Assembly (NCBI GenBank): GCA_900543585.1
Contig: UQRP01000005.1
Location: 45,212 to 109,211 of the forward strand
From: an uncultured Prevotella sp.
GTDB taxonomy: Bacteria; Bacteroidota; Bacteroidia; Bacteroidales; Bacteroidaceae
Direction of reading: 5' to 3'
DNA: 64,000 nucleotides
Shown: in pieces, positions 45,737-55,452 of the stretch
How the letters are laid out: each line of letters opens with the position of its first letter
Numbering within the stretch: position 1 is the stretch's first letter
The notes under the pieces: generated by a model
Told to the model about the DNA's origin: nothing
The model's input: only the letters and a program-made list of their open reading frames with translations
Database searches by the model: none
Made by a program: the position numbers and the translations under genes

Positions 45737-45745
45737 ATAATTTTG
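45715..45745 (+). promoter_or_regulatory. pheT: Promoter of pheT, overlapping the terminator
   Basis: TTTC (45715-45718), 19 bp, TAATTTTG (45738-45745), 55 bp before the pheT start. The -33 box is one base off the consensus. Confidence 0.55.
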
Positions 45746-45799
45746 CAGTCTATTAGAGGGTTATAACTTTAGAAGATTAGAAAATAAAATCATTATATA

Positions 45800-48268
45800 A
45801 TGAAGATTTCATATAAGTGGCTTAAGGAATACGTTGATTTCGACCTTACTCCACAGGAGACAGCTGACGCCTTGACCTCTACAGGCTTGGAGGTTGACGC
45901 TCTTGATGAGGTAGAGACCATCCGCGGTGGTTTGAAAGGCCTTTATGTTGGTAAAGTGCTGACATGTGAGGCTCATCCTAATAGCGACCACCTGCACGTC
46001 ACTACTGTTGACCTTGGTAAGGGTGAGCCCCAGCAGATTGTCTGCGGTGCTCCCAATGTAGCAGCCGGTCAGAAGGTTATCGTCGCCGACCTGGGATGCA
46101 AACTGTATGATGGCGACAACGAGTTCACCATCAAGAAAAGCCGTCTGCGCGGTGTTGACTCCTTTGGCATGATTTGTGCCGAAGATGAGATCGGGGTAGG
46201 AACAGACCATAATGGCATTATCGTTCTGCCTGATGATGCCGTGGTAGGCACTCCTGCTGCTGAATATTATCATTTAGAGAGTGACTGGGTGATAGACATT
46301 GACATCACTGCCAACCGTGCCGATGCCCTTTCGCATTATGGTGTCGCCCGTGACCTCTATGCCTGGCTGGTGCAGCGTGGCTACAAGACAAGTCTGCATC
46401 GCCCCGACTGCTCAAAGTTCCACGTTGACAACGAGGACATGCCTATTGATGTGGAGATAGAGAATACTGACGCCTGTAAGCGCTACGCCTGCTTGAGCAT
46501 CACGGACTGTGAGGTCAAGGAGAGCCCGAAATGGTTGCAGGACAAGCTCACCGTCATCGGTCTGCGCCCTATCAACAACATCGTTGACATCACTAACTAT
46601 ATCATGATGGCCTATGGTCAGCCTATGCACTGCTTCGATGCCGATAAGGTTACCGGCCATAAGATTGTAGTGCGTACGCAGCCTGAGGGCACCAAGTTTG
46701 TGACCCTCGATGGTGAGGAGCATATCCTTGGTGAGCACGACCTGAGCATCTGCAATGCTGAGGAGCCGATGTGCATAGCTGGTATCTTTGGCGGTAAGGG
46801 CTCCGGCACCTATGATACTACAAAGAATGTCGTCTTGGAGTCGGCTTACTTCCATCCTACATGGATCCGCAAGAGTGCACGCCATCATGGGCTCTCTACC
46901 GATGCCAGCTTCCGTTTTGAGCGTGGTGTTGACCCCAATGGCACCATCTATGCGCTGAAGCAGGCTGCCATCCTCTGCCAGGAGTTGTCGGGTGGCAAGG
47001 TCTCCATGCAGATAAAGGATGTCTATCCTGTCAAGCTGCCCGATTTCAATGTGCGCTTGAATTATGAATACTGCGACAGGTTGATTGGCAAGAAGCTCGG
47101 CAAGGATACCATCAAGAGCATTGTCACAAGTCTGGAGATGAAGATAGAGAAGGAGGACGACCTTGGTCTCGACCTCGTCGTTCCGGCTTACCGTGTCGAC
47201 GTTCAGCGCCCTTGTGATGTCGTTGAGGACATCCTCCGCATCTATGGATATAATAATGTGGAGATTCCTACTCAGCTCAAATCCTCACTCACTGTGGAGA
47301 ACAGCGAGGATAAGGAGCATAAGCTGGAGAATATCGTCTCAGAGCAGCTTGTAGGCTGTGGCTTTAATGAGATTCTCAACAACTCCCTCACCAAGGAGGC
47401 TTATTATAGTACTGATGCGCTCAATGCCTATCCTTGGGCCAACACGGTCAAGATTATGAACCCACTGTCTGCCGACCTTGGTGTGATGCGTCAGACCCTG
47501 CTCTTTGGTGGTCTGGAGTCTTTGGCACGTAACATCAACCGCAAGCGTGAGAACCTGAGGTTCTTCGAGGTGGGTAATGTCTATCATTATGACCCTGAGA
47601 AGGACGACCATGATGCTCCTATCAAGGCTTACACGCAGGAGTACCACCTCGGCCTCTGGGTCACGGGTAAGCGTGTGGAGGGTTCTTGGGCTCATCCCGA
47701 TGAGGACTCTTCTTTCTATGAGCTGAAGGCTTATGTTCAGAACATCCTTATCCGTGCCGGACTGCCTGAGGGCTTCGCCGTGGAGAGCAAGACCGACAAT
47801 AACATCTTTGCCTACGGCTTGACCTTGAGGACCCGTCAGGGTAAGGTTTTGGTCGATTATGGTAAGCTGGCCAAGAAGGTTACCCACGTGTGTGATGTCG
47901 ACAAGGATGTATTCTATGCCGAAATCAACTGGACGGGAATTGTCAAGGCTACGAAGAAGAACAAGGTCGACTTCAAGGAACTCTCCAAGTATCCTGCTGT
48001 CAGCCGTGACCTGGCTCTCCTCGTCGACGACGATGTGGAGTTTGCTCAGATTGAGCAGATAGCTCGCAAGACCGAGAAGAAGCTCCTGAAGAGTGTCACC
48101 CTCTTCGATGTCTATCAGGGCAAGAACCTGCCTGCTGGCAAGAAGAGCTATGCTGTCAACTTCGTCCTTGAGGATGACGAGAAGACACTTTCTGAGAAGC
48201 AGATTGATGCCATGATGCAGAAGCTTATCACAAATCTGAAAAAACAACTTAATGCTGAATTAAGGTAA
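45800..48268 (+). CDS. pheT: Phenylalanyl-tRNA synthetase beta subunit
   Basis: 822 residues. Charges tRNA-Phe with the alpha subunit, whose gene is not in this window. N-terminal MKISYKWLKEYVDF, then a tRNA-binding (EMAP-like) domain near 40-150, B3/B4 editing domain (GLRPINNIVDITNYIMM), B5 domain, and the C-terminal anticodon-binding FDX-ACB domain (YPAVSRDLALLVDD). It lies 10 bp before yebC. Confidence 0.97.
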   Translation: MKISYKWLKEYVDFDLTPQETADALTSTGLEVDALDEVETIRGGLKGLYVGKVLTCEAHPNSDHLHVTTVDLGKGEPQQIVCGAPNVAAGQKVIVADLGCKLYDGDNEFTIKKSRLRGVDSFGMICAEDEIGVGTDHNGIIVLPDDAVVGTPAAEYYHLESDWVIDIDITANRADALSHYGVARDLYAWLVQRGYKTSLHRPDCSKFHVDNEDMPIDVEIENTDACKRYACLSITDCEVKESPKWLQDKLTVIGLRPINNIVDITNYIMMAYGQPMHCFDADKVTGHKIVVRTQPEGTKFVTLDGEEHILGEHDLSICNAEEPMCIAGIFGGKGSGTYDTTKNVVLESAYFHPTWIRKSARHHGLSTDASFRFERGVDPNGTIYALKQAAILCQELSGGKVSMQIKDVYPVKLPDFNVRLNYEYCDRLIGKKLGKDTIKSIVTSLEMKIEKEDDLGLDLVVPAYRVDVQRPCDVVEDILRIYGYNNVEIPTQLKSSLTVENSEDKEHKLENIVSEQLVGCGFNEILNNSLTKEAYYSTDALNAYPWANTVKIMNPLSADLGVMRQTLLFGGLESLARNINRKRENLRFFEVGNVYHYDPEKDDHDAPIKAYTQEYHLGLWVTGKRVEGSWAHPDEDSSFYELKAYVQNILIRAGLPEGFAVESKTDNNIFAYGLTLRTRQGKVLVDYGKLAKKVTHVCDVDKDVFYAEINWTGIVKATKKNKVDFKELSKYPAVSRDLALLVDDDVEFAQIEQIARKTEKKLLKSVTLFDVYQGKNLPAGKKSYAVNFVLEDDEKTLSEKQIDAMMQKLITNLKKQLNAELR

Positions 48269-48278
48269 AAAATATATT

Positions 48279-49022
48279 ATGGGAAGAGCATTTGAATATC
48301 GTAAAGCTACAAAGCTTAAGAGATGGGGCCACATGGCCCGCACATTTACGAAACTCGGCAAGGAGATTGCCATTGCTGTGAAGGCTGGCGGTCCCGAGCC
48401 TGAGAACAATCCCCGCCTGCGCGCCATCATCGCTACCTGCAAGCGCGAGAACATGCCGAAGGACAACATCCAGCGCGCTATCAAGAACGCTATGGGTAAG
48501 GACCAGAGCGACTATAAGGAGGTTACTTACGAGGGATATGGACCTCACGGAGTGGCTATCCTCGTCGATACCCTCACCGACAACACCACACGTACCGTGG
48601 CCGACGTGCGCTCGGTCTTCAATAAGTTCAGCGGCAACCTCGGTACTACGGGCTCGCTGAGCTTCCTCTTCGACCACAAGGCTGTCTTCACTTTCAAGCC
48701 CAAGGCTGACACGGAGATGGATGACCTTATCCTGGAGCTCATCGACTACGGTGTGGAGGATGAGTATGACACCGATGAGGAGACAGGGGAAATCACTATC
48801 TATGGCTCACCGACGAGCTTTGGTGACATCCAGAAATATCTTGAGGATAACGGCTATGAGATTACCTCAGCCGAGTTCACCTATATCCCTAACGATCTGA
48901 CTGACATCCCTGCCGAGCAGCGCGAGACCATCGAGAAGATGGTTGAGAAGCTTGAGGACTTTGATGACGTACAGAACGTCTACACCAACCTCAAGCCCGC
49001 TGAAGACGGTGGCGAGGAATAA
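48279..49022 (+). CDS. yebC: YebC/PmpR family protein
   Basis: 247 residues. MGRAFEYRKATKLKRWGHMA is the start, followed by AIVATCK-type and YEGYGPHGVAILVDTLTDN. Members act as transcription regulators or, as shown for some recently, in translation past proline stretches; the role here is not visible. It is followed by a terminator. Confidence 0.95.
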   Translation: MGRAFEYRKATKLKRWGHMARTFTKLGKEIAIAVKAGGPEPENNPRLRAIIATCKRENMPKDNIQRAIKNAMGKDQSDYKEVTYEGYGPHGVAILVDTLTDNTTRTVADVRSVFNKFSGNLGTTGSLSFLFDHKAVFTFKPKADTEMDDLILELIDYGVEDEYDTDEETGEITIYGSPTSFGDIQKYLEDNGYEITSAEFTYIPNDLTDIPAEQRETIEKMVEKLEDFDDVQNVYTNLKPAEDGGEE

Positions 49023-49033
49023 ATTTCTTTTGC

Positions 49034-49070
49034 GTGCGGTTTCCTTCGGGAAGTCGCACGTTTTTTTTTC
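49034..49070 (+). terminator. Terminator of pheT-yebC
   Basis: CGTGCG (49034-49039) pairs with CGCACG (49056-49061), with an inner TTCC/GGAA stem and TTCG loop, and a run of nine Ts. Confidence 0.9.
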
Positions 49071-49168
49071 ATTCTGCGCACGCGTGAAGTTTTAAGAGTT
49101 CTTTCACCGTATAGTAAGCAGGTAAAGTGTTAAAATTGCGACTAATCGTAATTTTTATTGCTGAAAAG

Positions 49169-49199
49169 TTTGCGGATTGGAATAATATATATAATTTTG
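49169..49199 (+). promoter_or_regulatory. Promoter of the trp operon
   Basis: TTTG (49169-49172), 19 bp, TAATTTTG (49192-49199). Exact match to the consensus, 27 bp before the leader peptide start. Confidence 0.8.
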
Positions 49200-49225
49200 C
49201 AATCGAATTAAACAAGAGGAATATT

Positions 49226-49282
49226 ATGAAACATGTATCTGCATATTGGTGGTGGCGTAACTCAGGATTGAAAAAGTCGTGA
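49226..49282 (+). CDS. trpL: Trp operon leader peptide
   Basis: 18 residues, MKHVSAYWWWRNSGLKKS, with three Trp codons in a row and an upstream AGAGGA-like sequence. It is followed by an attenuator hairpin and the trp structural genes. Stalling at the Trp codons would favour a structure that prevents the terminator. Too short for usual gene finders. Confidence 0.88.
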   Translation: MKHVSAYWWWRNSGLKKS

Positions 49283-49320
49283 GTCGCATCGCTATGTAGA
49301 TACTCTAATTGAGCTATTCT

Positions 49321-49355
49321 AAGAGGCCTGCCGTAATCACGACAGGCCTCTTTTT
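49321..49355 (+). terminator. Trp attenuator hairpin
   Basis: AAGAGGCCTG (49321-49330) pairs exactly with CAGGCCTCTT (49343-49352), and is followed by TTTTT within 49351-49355. Located 39 bp after the leader stop and 71 bp before trpD. Confidence 0.85.
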
Positions 49356-49425
49356 AGTTAGGTAGAAATTCGATATTAAGAGTTCTGTTATTGATAGGAT
49401 AATAAAGATTTTAAAATATACCATT

Positions 49426-50430
49426 ATGGACATAACAAGTATTTTCAACCGTCTCCTCAACCATGAGGAACTGAAACGTGAGGAAACAAAAGAGTTGCTC
49501 ATCTCTATCACGAAGGGTGAGCTCAACGACGCGGAAATCACGGCCCTTCTCACCGCCATTCAGATGAGGGGTATCACGGTCGACGAGCTCTTAGGCTTCC
49601 GTGACGGTATTCTGGAGACGGGTGTGGCGGTGCCACTCGACTGCGATCGCTACATCGATGTCGTAGGTACCGGCGGTGACAGAAAAAATACCTTCAACAT
49701 CTCCACGACATCTTGTTTCGTCATTGCGGGTGCAGGTTATAAGGTTGCCAAGCATGGCAACTACGCAGCCACAAGTGTCAGCGGTGCTTCCAATGTCATC
49801 AAAAACCATGGGGTTAACTTCACCGACGACATCGACAAACTCAACCGGTCCATCAATGAGTGTGGCATTGTCTATCTCCACGCACAGCTCTTCGCCAAGG
49901 CCATGAAATTTGTAGGTGCCATCCGCAAGGCACTGCCTTTCCCAACTTTCTTCAATCTCCTTGGCCCTATCATCAACCCCTCTAAGCCTCAGTGCCAGCT
50001 TTTGGGCACTGCCACCCTTAACCAAATGCGACTGTATCAGCAAGTTTATCAGAAGATAGGTATTGACTACGGTATTGTCAACTCTATCGACGGATATGAC
50101 GAAATCTCACTCACCGGCGACTTCAAGGTTATCACCAACAACTACGAGAAAGTCTTCAAACCTTCAGATCTCGGCTTCGATATTGCAAAACCGGAGGAGA
50201 TTGTCGGTGGCGCTACTGAGGAAGAGGCTAAACAAATCTTCGACAACGTTTTAGCCAATACGGCGTTGCCCGCTCAGAAGAATATTGTCTTGGCCAATGC
50301 GGCCTTCGGCATCCAGGTTCTGGAGAAGGGTAAGAAGTCCATTGCTGAGTGCATAGACATCGCTCGCGAGAGTATCGACAGCGGTGCGGCACTGAGAACC
50401 TTCAAGAAATTCGTCGAACTGAACTCATAA
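49426..50430 (+). CDS. trpD: Anthranilate phosphoribosyltransferase
   Basis: 334 residues. Second step of tryptophan synthesis from chorismate: adds phosphoribose to anthranilate. DVVGTGGDRKNTFNIST holds the PRPP-binding GTGGD, and AAFGIQVLEKGKKS-type sequence is near the end. First structural gene after the attenuator. Confidence 0.96.
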   Translation: MDITSIFNRLLNHEELKREETKELLISITKGELNDAEITALLTAIQMRGITVDELLGFRDGILETGVAVPLDCDRYIDVVGTGGDRKNTFNISTTSCFVIAGAGYKVAKHGNYAATSVSGASNVIKNHGVNFTDDIDKLNRSINECGIVYLHAQLFAKAMKFVGAIRKALPFPTFFNLLGPIINPSKPQCQLLGTATLNQMRLYQQVYQKIGIDYGIVNSIDGYDEISLTGDFKVITNNYEKVFKPSDLGFDIAKPEEIVGGATEEEAKQIFDNVLANTALPAQKNIVLANAAFGIQVLEKGKKSIAECIDIARESIDSGAALRTFKKFVELNS

Positions 50431-50465
50431 GGCTCAACTACGTAAAGCTTATCCTAAAAAGCATC

Positions 50466-51260
50466 ATGGACATCTTAGAAGAAATCGTTGCTCACAAGCG
50501 CGTGGAGATTGACGAGCGCAAGCGCTTCGTCCCCATCCAGCAGTTTATCGGCGACATACAGAAGTTGGTGGAGCAGGGGCGTCCCGCTTCCATGCGTGAG
50601 GCGTTGATGACATCGCCAACAGGTATCATCGCGGAGTTCAAGCGTAAAAGTCCGTCGAAAGGGTGGATTCACCAAGACGTGAAGCCTCAGGATGTGACAC
50701 CGCTCTATGAGAAGAATGGCGCTACAGCCTTGAGCATCCTCACAGATACGGAATATTTTGGAGGCTACGATGAATATATCCAGCAGACGCGCAAGGCGGG
50801 GGTGAAGATTCCCATCCTCTACAAGAACTTCATCATCGACGAGTATCAGCTTTTCCAAGCCCGCTACTGTGGCGCTTCCGCTGTGCTCCTCATTGCGGCA
50901 TGTCTCACCAAAGACGAATGCAAGCGCTTGCAGCATCTCGCCCACGAACTGGGCCTGGAGACGCTCTTGGAGATGCACAACGAGCGCGACTTCGAGTATG
51001 CGGAGCTCGAGCCAGACATGTACGGTATCAACAACCGCAACCTCGGCACCTTCATCACCGATGTTAACAACAGCTTCCGCCTTGCCGAGAAGCTCCCCGA
51101 CGGCGTCTGTCGTGTCAGCGAGAGTGGCATCAGCAAGCCCGAGACGGTGAAGGCGCTTCGAGAGGCCGGCTTTCGTGGATTCCTCATGGGCGAGCGCTTC
51201 ATGAAGGAGGACAATCCGGGTGAGGCCCTGAAGGCTTTCATAGAACAATTGGGAAGGTAG
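50466..51260 (+). CDS. trpC: Indole-3-glycerol phosphate synthase
   Basis: 264 residues. Makes indole-3-glycerol phosphate. MDILEEIVAHKRVEIDERK, then IIAEFKRKSPSKGWI, LSILTDTEYFGG, ETLLEMHNE and VSESGI are diagnostic. The frame extends to 50349 inside trpD, but the family start is ATG 50466. Confidence 0.96.
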   Translation: MDILEEIVAHKRVEIDERKRFVPIQQFIGDIQKLVEQGRPASMREALMTSPTGIIAEFKRKSPSKGWIHQDVKPQDVTPLYEKNGATALSILTDTEYFGGYDEYIQQTRKAGVKIPILYKNFIIDEYQLFQARYCGASAVLLIAACLTKDECKRLQHLAHELGLETLLEMHNERDFEYAELEPDMYGINNRNLGTFITDVNNSFRLAEKLPDGVCRVSESGISKPETVKALREAGFRGFLMGERFMKEDNPGEALKAFIEQLGR

Positions 51261-51286
51261 GAACTTCCTGGCTTTATAATGACACT

Positions 51287-51997
51287 ATGATTATGCTCAT
51301 AAAGGTTTGTGGCATGCGCGATGCCAAGAATATTCGCGATGTGGCGGCTCTCGACATTGACATGATGGGCTTCAACTTCTGGCCGCACTGCAAGCGATTC
51401 GTGAGGATGATAAGCTCTGAGGCGGGTATCATGCCGGACTATAGTCCTGAGCGTCTCGCCTATGCTGTCAACCCCGACGGCACACGGCATTTCGTCTTCC
51501 CAAAGCGGATCAAGCGGGTAGGACTCTTCGTCGATGAGATGCCGCAGACCATTATCACATACGTCTACAACTATTCGCTCGACTACATCCAGCTCCATGG
51601 CTCCGAGTCACCAGTGTTGATAGAGAACCTCCGCCGCACCCTCATCCCCGACATCGCGCCGCAGGTGAAGTTCATCAAGGCCTTTGGCATCTCCAACGTT
51701 GACGACCTGGAGCAGGTGAGGGCATACGATGGTGTCGCCGACCTCTTCATCTTCGACTATAAGAGTCCGGGCAAGGGTGGCAGCGGCAAGCATTTCGACT
51801 GGTCGGTGCTCGATGCCTATCAGGGCTCCACACCCTTCCTGTTGAGTGGTGGCATCGGGCCCGACGATGTCGTAGCGCTCAAGACCTTCCACCACCCTCA
51901 GTTCATAGGTGTCGATGTCAACAGCAAGTTTGAGACGGAGCCGGCGGTGAAGGATGTTGACAAGCTTCGCACTTTCGTTGAGAAGCTCAGAGAATAG
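51287..51997 (+). CDS. trpF: Phosphoribosylanthranilate isomerase
   Basis: 236 residues. Starts MIMLIKVCGMRDAKNI (a second start at 51293 is possible). Contains IKVCGMRD, MGFNFWPHCKRFV, YIQLHGSES and SGGIGPDDV. About 20 residues longer than the usual enzyme because of an insertion around the region EAGIMPDYSPERLAY. Separate from trpC, as in Bacteroidetes. Confidence 0.94.
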   Translation: MIMLIKVCGMRDAKNIRDVAALDIDMMGFNFWPHCKRFVRMISSEAGIMPDYSPERLAYAVNPDGTRHFVFPKRIKRVGLFVDEMPQTIITYVYNYSLDYIQLHGSESPVLIENLRRTLIPDIAPQVKFIKAFGISNVDDLEQVRAYDGVADLFIFDYKSPGKGGSGKHFDWSVLDAYQGSTPFLLSGGIGPDDVVALKTFHHPQFIGVDVNSKFETEPAVKDVDKLRTFVEKLRE

Positions 51998-52059
51998 CAA
52001 CTGGCCCAACAGGCCCATTATGCCTACCCCCATAAAAAAGAAATAACAACAGCAACACA

Positions 52060-52836
52060 ATGAATAAGATTAATCAACTTTTCGCCAACCGAGGCTCCCG
52101 CAAGTTTCTCAGCCTCTACTTTTGTGCCGGCTGCCCGACGCTTGAAGGAACGGCTGACGTCATCAAGGCCATGCAGCGCCATGGTATTGACTTTGTAGAA
52201 GTAGGAATGCCCTTCAGCGACCCACTCGCCGATGGACCTGTTATTCAGTCGGCAGGAACCGTAGCACTGAAAAATGGGATGACAACGCGCATCCTCCTCT
52301 CGCAGCTCAAGGCCATCAAGGACGAGATTACGATTCCGCTCATCTTCATGGGATATCTCAACCCCATCATGCACTACGGCTTCGAGGCTTTCTTCCACGA
52401 CCTCGCTGACAGTGGCGTCTCGGGCACTATCATCCCCGACCTGCCCTTCGACGACTATCAGCACATCGTCAAGCCCATAGCTGATAAATACGACATCCGC
52501 GTCATCATGATGATTACACCTGAGACGAGCGACGACCGCATCCGGTTCATCGACGACAATACCGACGGATTCATCTATATGGTCTCCTCGGCGAGTGTCA
52601 CAGGCGCACAGAGCAACTTCAACGAGAAGAAGCTGGAGTATTTCAACCATATCAATTCCATGAATCTCCGCAATCCACGTATGATAGGTTTCGGTATCAG
52701 CAACAAGCAGACCTTGGAGAGCGCACAGCAAAATGCAGCGGGCGCCATCATCGGCAGTAAGTTTGTCACATTGCTCCGGGAGCTCGGCGACCCCGACAAG
52801 GCCCTCGACGCTTTGCAGGATGCTTTATCAAAATAA
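52060..52836 (+). CDS. trpA: Tryptophan synthase alpha chain
   Basis: 258 residues. Cleaves indole-3-glycerol phosphate. The catalytic Glu is in VEVGMPFSDPLADGPVIQ, with IIPDLPFDDY and a GFGIS phosphate-binding segment. It lies 23 bp before trpB. Confidence 0.96.
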   Translation: MNKINQLFANRGSRKFLSLYFCAGCPTLEGTADVIKAMQRHGIDFVEVGMPFSDPLADGPVIQSAGTVALKNGMTTRILLSQLKAIKDEITIPLIFMGYLNPIMHYGFEAFFHDLADSGVSGTIIPDLPFDDYQHIVKPIADKYDIRVIMMITPETSDDRIRFIDDNTDGFIYMVSSASVTGAQSNFNEKKLEYFNHINSMNLRNPRMIGFGISNKQTLESAQQNAAGAIIGSKFVTLLRELGDPDKALDALQDALSK

Positions 52837-52859
52837 CAACTACATAAACACCAAAAATT

Positions 52860-54056
52860 ATGCAACCAGACAAGAATGGATTCTTCGGACAGTATGGCGG
52901 TGCCTACGTGCCGGAGATATTATATAAATGTGTTCACGACCTCCAGGACCAGTATCAGCAGATTCTCGATTCCAAGGAGTTCCAGGATGAGTATTATGCG
53001 CTGTTGAAGGACTATGTCGGGCGCCCCTCACCGCTCTATTATGCCAAGCGCATGAGCGAGAAATACGGCTGTCATCTCTATCTCAAGCGTGAGGACCTCA
53101 ACCATACGGGTGCTCACAAAATCAACAACACCGTGGGGCAGATTCTCATGGCTAAGAAGATGGGCAAGAAGCGTATCATTGCTGAGACGGGAGCTGGGCA
53201 GCATGGTGTGGCTACGGCTACGGTCTGCGCACTCTTCAATATGGAGTGCGAGGTCTTCATGGGTAAGACTGATGTTGAGCGCCAGCACACCAATGTGGAG
53301 CGCATGCGTATGCTCGGCGCTAAGGTGACACCGGTCACGACAGGCAATATGACGCTCTCCGATGCCTGCTCAGAGGCTATCCGCAACTGGTGCTGCCATC
53401 CAGAGGATACTTTCTACATCGTCGGCTCTACCATGGGTCCGCATCCTTATCCTGACATCGTGGCCAAGCTGCAGAGCATCATCTCTAAGGAGATAAAATG
53501 GCAGCTCAAGGAGAAGATAGGCCGTGACTACCCCGACTATCTCGTGGCATGTGTCGGCGGTGGCAGCAATGCCGCTGGCACCATCTACCACTATGTCGAT
53601 GACGACCGCGTAAAGATAGTCCTTGCTGAGGCTGGCGGTCAAGGTATTGATACCGACCACACCGCGGCTACGATTCATTGCGGCACAGAGGGTATCGTGC
53701 ACGGTGCCCGCACACTTGTCATGCAGGATGCTGACGGACAGATTGAAGAGGCGTTCACCATCTCTGCTGGCCTCGACTATCCTGGCATTGGCCCCATGCA
53801 TGCCTACCTTGCTAAGACGGGGCGTGAGAATGTCTTGGCCATCAACGATGATGAGGCCATCCGCGCGGGCTATGAGCTGACGCGCATGGAGGGCATCATT
53901 CCAGCCATCGAGAGCGCCCACGCTGTGGCTGCCCTCAGCAAACTGCATTTCAATCCCGATGACGTCGTCGTACTCACCGTATCAGGACGTGGCGACAAAG
54001 ACATCGAGACGTATCTCAAGAACAAAGACATGGCAGGTGAATATGGCAAATTTTAA
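52860..54056 (+). CDS. trpB: Tryptophan synthase beta chain
   Basis: 398 residues. Condenses indole with serine. The PLP lysine is K87 in HTGAHKINNTVGQ, and the phosphate-binding CVGGGSNAAG is clear. Its 3' end overlaps the trpE start by 14 bp. Confidence 0.97.
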   Translation: MQPDKNGFFGQYGGAYVPEILYKCVHDLQDQYQQILDSKEFQDEYYALLKDYVGRPSPLYYAKRMSEKYGCHLYLKREDLNHTGAHKINNTVGQILMAKKMGKKRIIAETGAGQHGVATATVCALFNMECEVFMGKTDVERQHTNVERMRMLGAKVTPVTTGNMTLSDACSEAIRNWCCHPEDTFYIVGSTMGPHPYPDIVAKLQSIISKEIKWQLKEKIGRDYPDYLVACVGGGSNAAGTIYHYVDDDRVKIVLAEAGGQGIDTDHTAATIHCGTEGIVHGARTLVMQDADGQIEEAFTISAGLDYPGIGPMHAYLAKTGRENVLAINDDEAIRAGYELTRMEGIIPAIESAHAVAALSKLHFNPDDVVVLTVSGRGDKDIETYLKNKDMAGEYGKF

Positions 54057-55452
54057 TTATCAGACTAAGTCCAAGCGCATCCTCGGCGACCTCTATACGC
54101 CCGTGGGACTGTATATGCGTCTGCGCGATCTCTTCCCGCAGTCCATGCTCATGGAGAGTAGCGACTATCACGGCAACGACAACGCCCGCTCCTTTATCGG
54201 TATCCATCCCATGGCGAGCGTGAAAGTGAGTCACGGCGTCATCACCCTGCTCTTCCCCGATGGTTCGTCGGAGAAGCGTGAGGTGCCCGTAGAGAATAGC
54301 GACAAACCGAAGCGCGCTGTGGCGCAGGCCATCAACGACTTCCTCAACGCATTCAAGATAGAAGGGGAGGGGAGTCAGTATTATGGCATCTATGGCTTCA
54401 CCTCTGCCAATGCCGTGCGCTATTTCGAGAACATCCCTGTCAAGGATACGACCATGGAGCGCAACGACGCCCCCGACATCTTGTACATCCTCTTCCAGGA
54501 CCTGATTGTCTTCGACCATTTCAACAACATGATCGACTTCATCACCTTGGGCAGTGATGACGACCTTAAGGCGTTGCAGACCGCGGCTAACAAGGCTACG
54601 GTGAAGCCGTACAGCTTCCGCCCTGTCGGTCCTACTACCTCGACACTCACCGACGAGGAGCATAAGGCCAACGTGCGGCGATGTGTCAAGCACTGTCTGC
54701 GTGGCGATGTCTTCCAGATTGTCATCAGCCGACGCTTCATACAGAAGTACGAGGGCGACGACTTCAAACTCTATCGCGCGCTGAGAAGCATCAACCCGAG
54801 CCCCTATCTCTTCTATTTCGACTTCGGTGGCTTCCGCATCTTCGGCTCTTCACCCGAGACCCACAATCGCATCGTGGGCAACAAGGCGTTCATCGACCCC
54901 ATCGCTGGGACAACGAAGCGCACGGGGAATGCGGAGCAGGACCGGAAGAATGCGGAGTTCCTGCGCAACGACCCTAAGGAGAATGCGGAACATGTCATGC
55001 TCGTCGACCTGGCACGCAACGACCTCAGCCGCAACTGCCACAACGTCAAGGTGGACTTTTATAAGGACATGCAGTTCTACAGCCATGTCATCCACCTCGT
55101 GAGCCGTGTCAGCGGTGAGCTCGACGAAGGTGCCGACCACATCCTCGAGTTCATCGACACCTTCCCGGCCGGTACCCTCAGCGGTGCACCGAAGGTCAGA
55201 GCCCTCCAGCTCATCAACGAGATGGAGCCGCACAACCGTGGGGCCTATGGTGGTTGCATTGGCAGCATCAACTTCAATGGCGACCTCAACCAGGCCATCG
55301 TCATCCGCACCTTCATCAGCCGCAATGGTGAGCTGTGGTTCCAGGCAGGATCCGGTGTTACGGCGAAGAGCAACGATGAGTATGAACTTCAGGAGAGCAA
55401 CAACAAACTTGGCGCACTCGTCAAGGCGATTAAAGAAGCTGAGAAACTATGA
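54043..55452 (+). CDS. trpE: Anthranilate synthase component I
   Basis: 469 residues. Converts chorismate to anthranilate with TrpG. The feedback-inhibition segment LMESSD is near residue 29, and the active-site block is GTLSGAPKVRALQLINEMEP. The longer frame at 53959 overlaps trpB and is dropped; ATG 54043 (MANFNYQTKSKR) is taken. It overlaps trpG by 4 bp. Confidence 0.95.
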   Translation: MANFNYQTKSKRILGDLYTPVGLYMRLRDLFPQSMLMESSDYHGNDNARSFIGIHPMASVKVSHGVITLLFPDGSSEKREVPVENSDKPKRAVAQAINDFLNAFKIEGEGSQYYGIYGFTSANAVRYFENIPVKDTTMERNDAPDILYILFQDLIVFDHFNNMIDFITLGSDDDLKALQTAANKATVKPYSFRPVGPTTSTLTDEEHKANVRRCVKHCLRGDVFQIVISRRFIQKYEGDDFKLYRALRSINPSPYLFYFDFGGFRIFGSSPETHNRIVGNKAFIDPIAGTTKRTGNAEQDRKNAEFLRNDPKENAEHVMLVDLARNDLSRNCHNVKVDFYKDMQFYSHVIHLVSRVSGELDEGADHILEFIDTFPAGTLSGAPKVRALQLINEMEPHNRGAYGGCIGSINFNGDLNQAIVIRTFISRNGELWFQAGSGVTAKSNDEYELQESNNKLGALVKAIKEAEKL

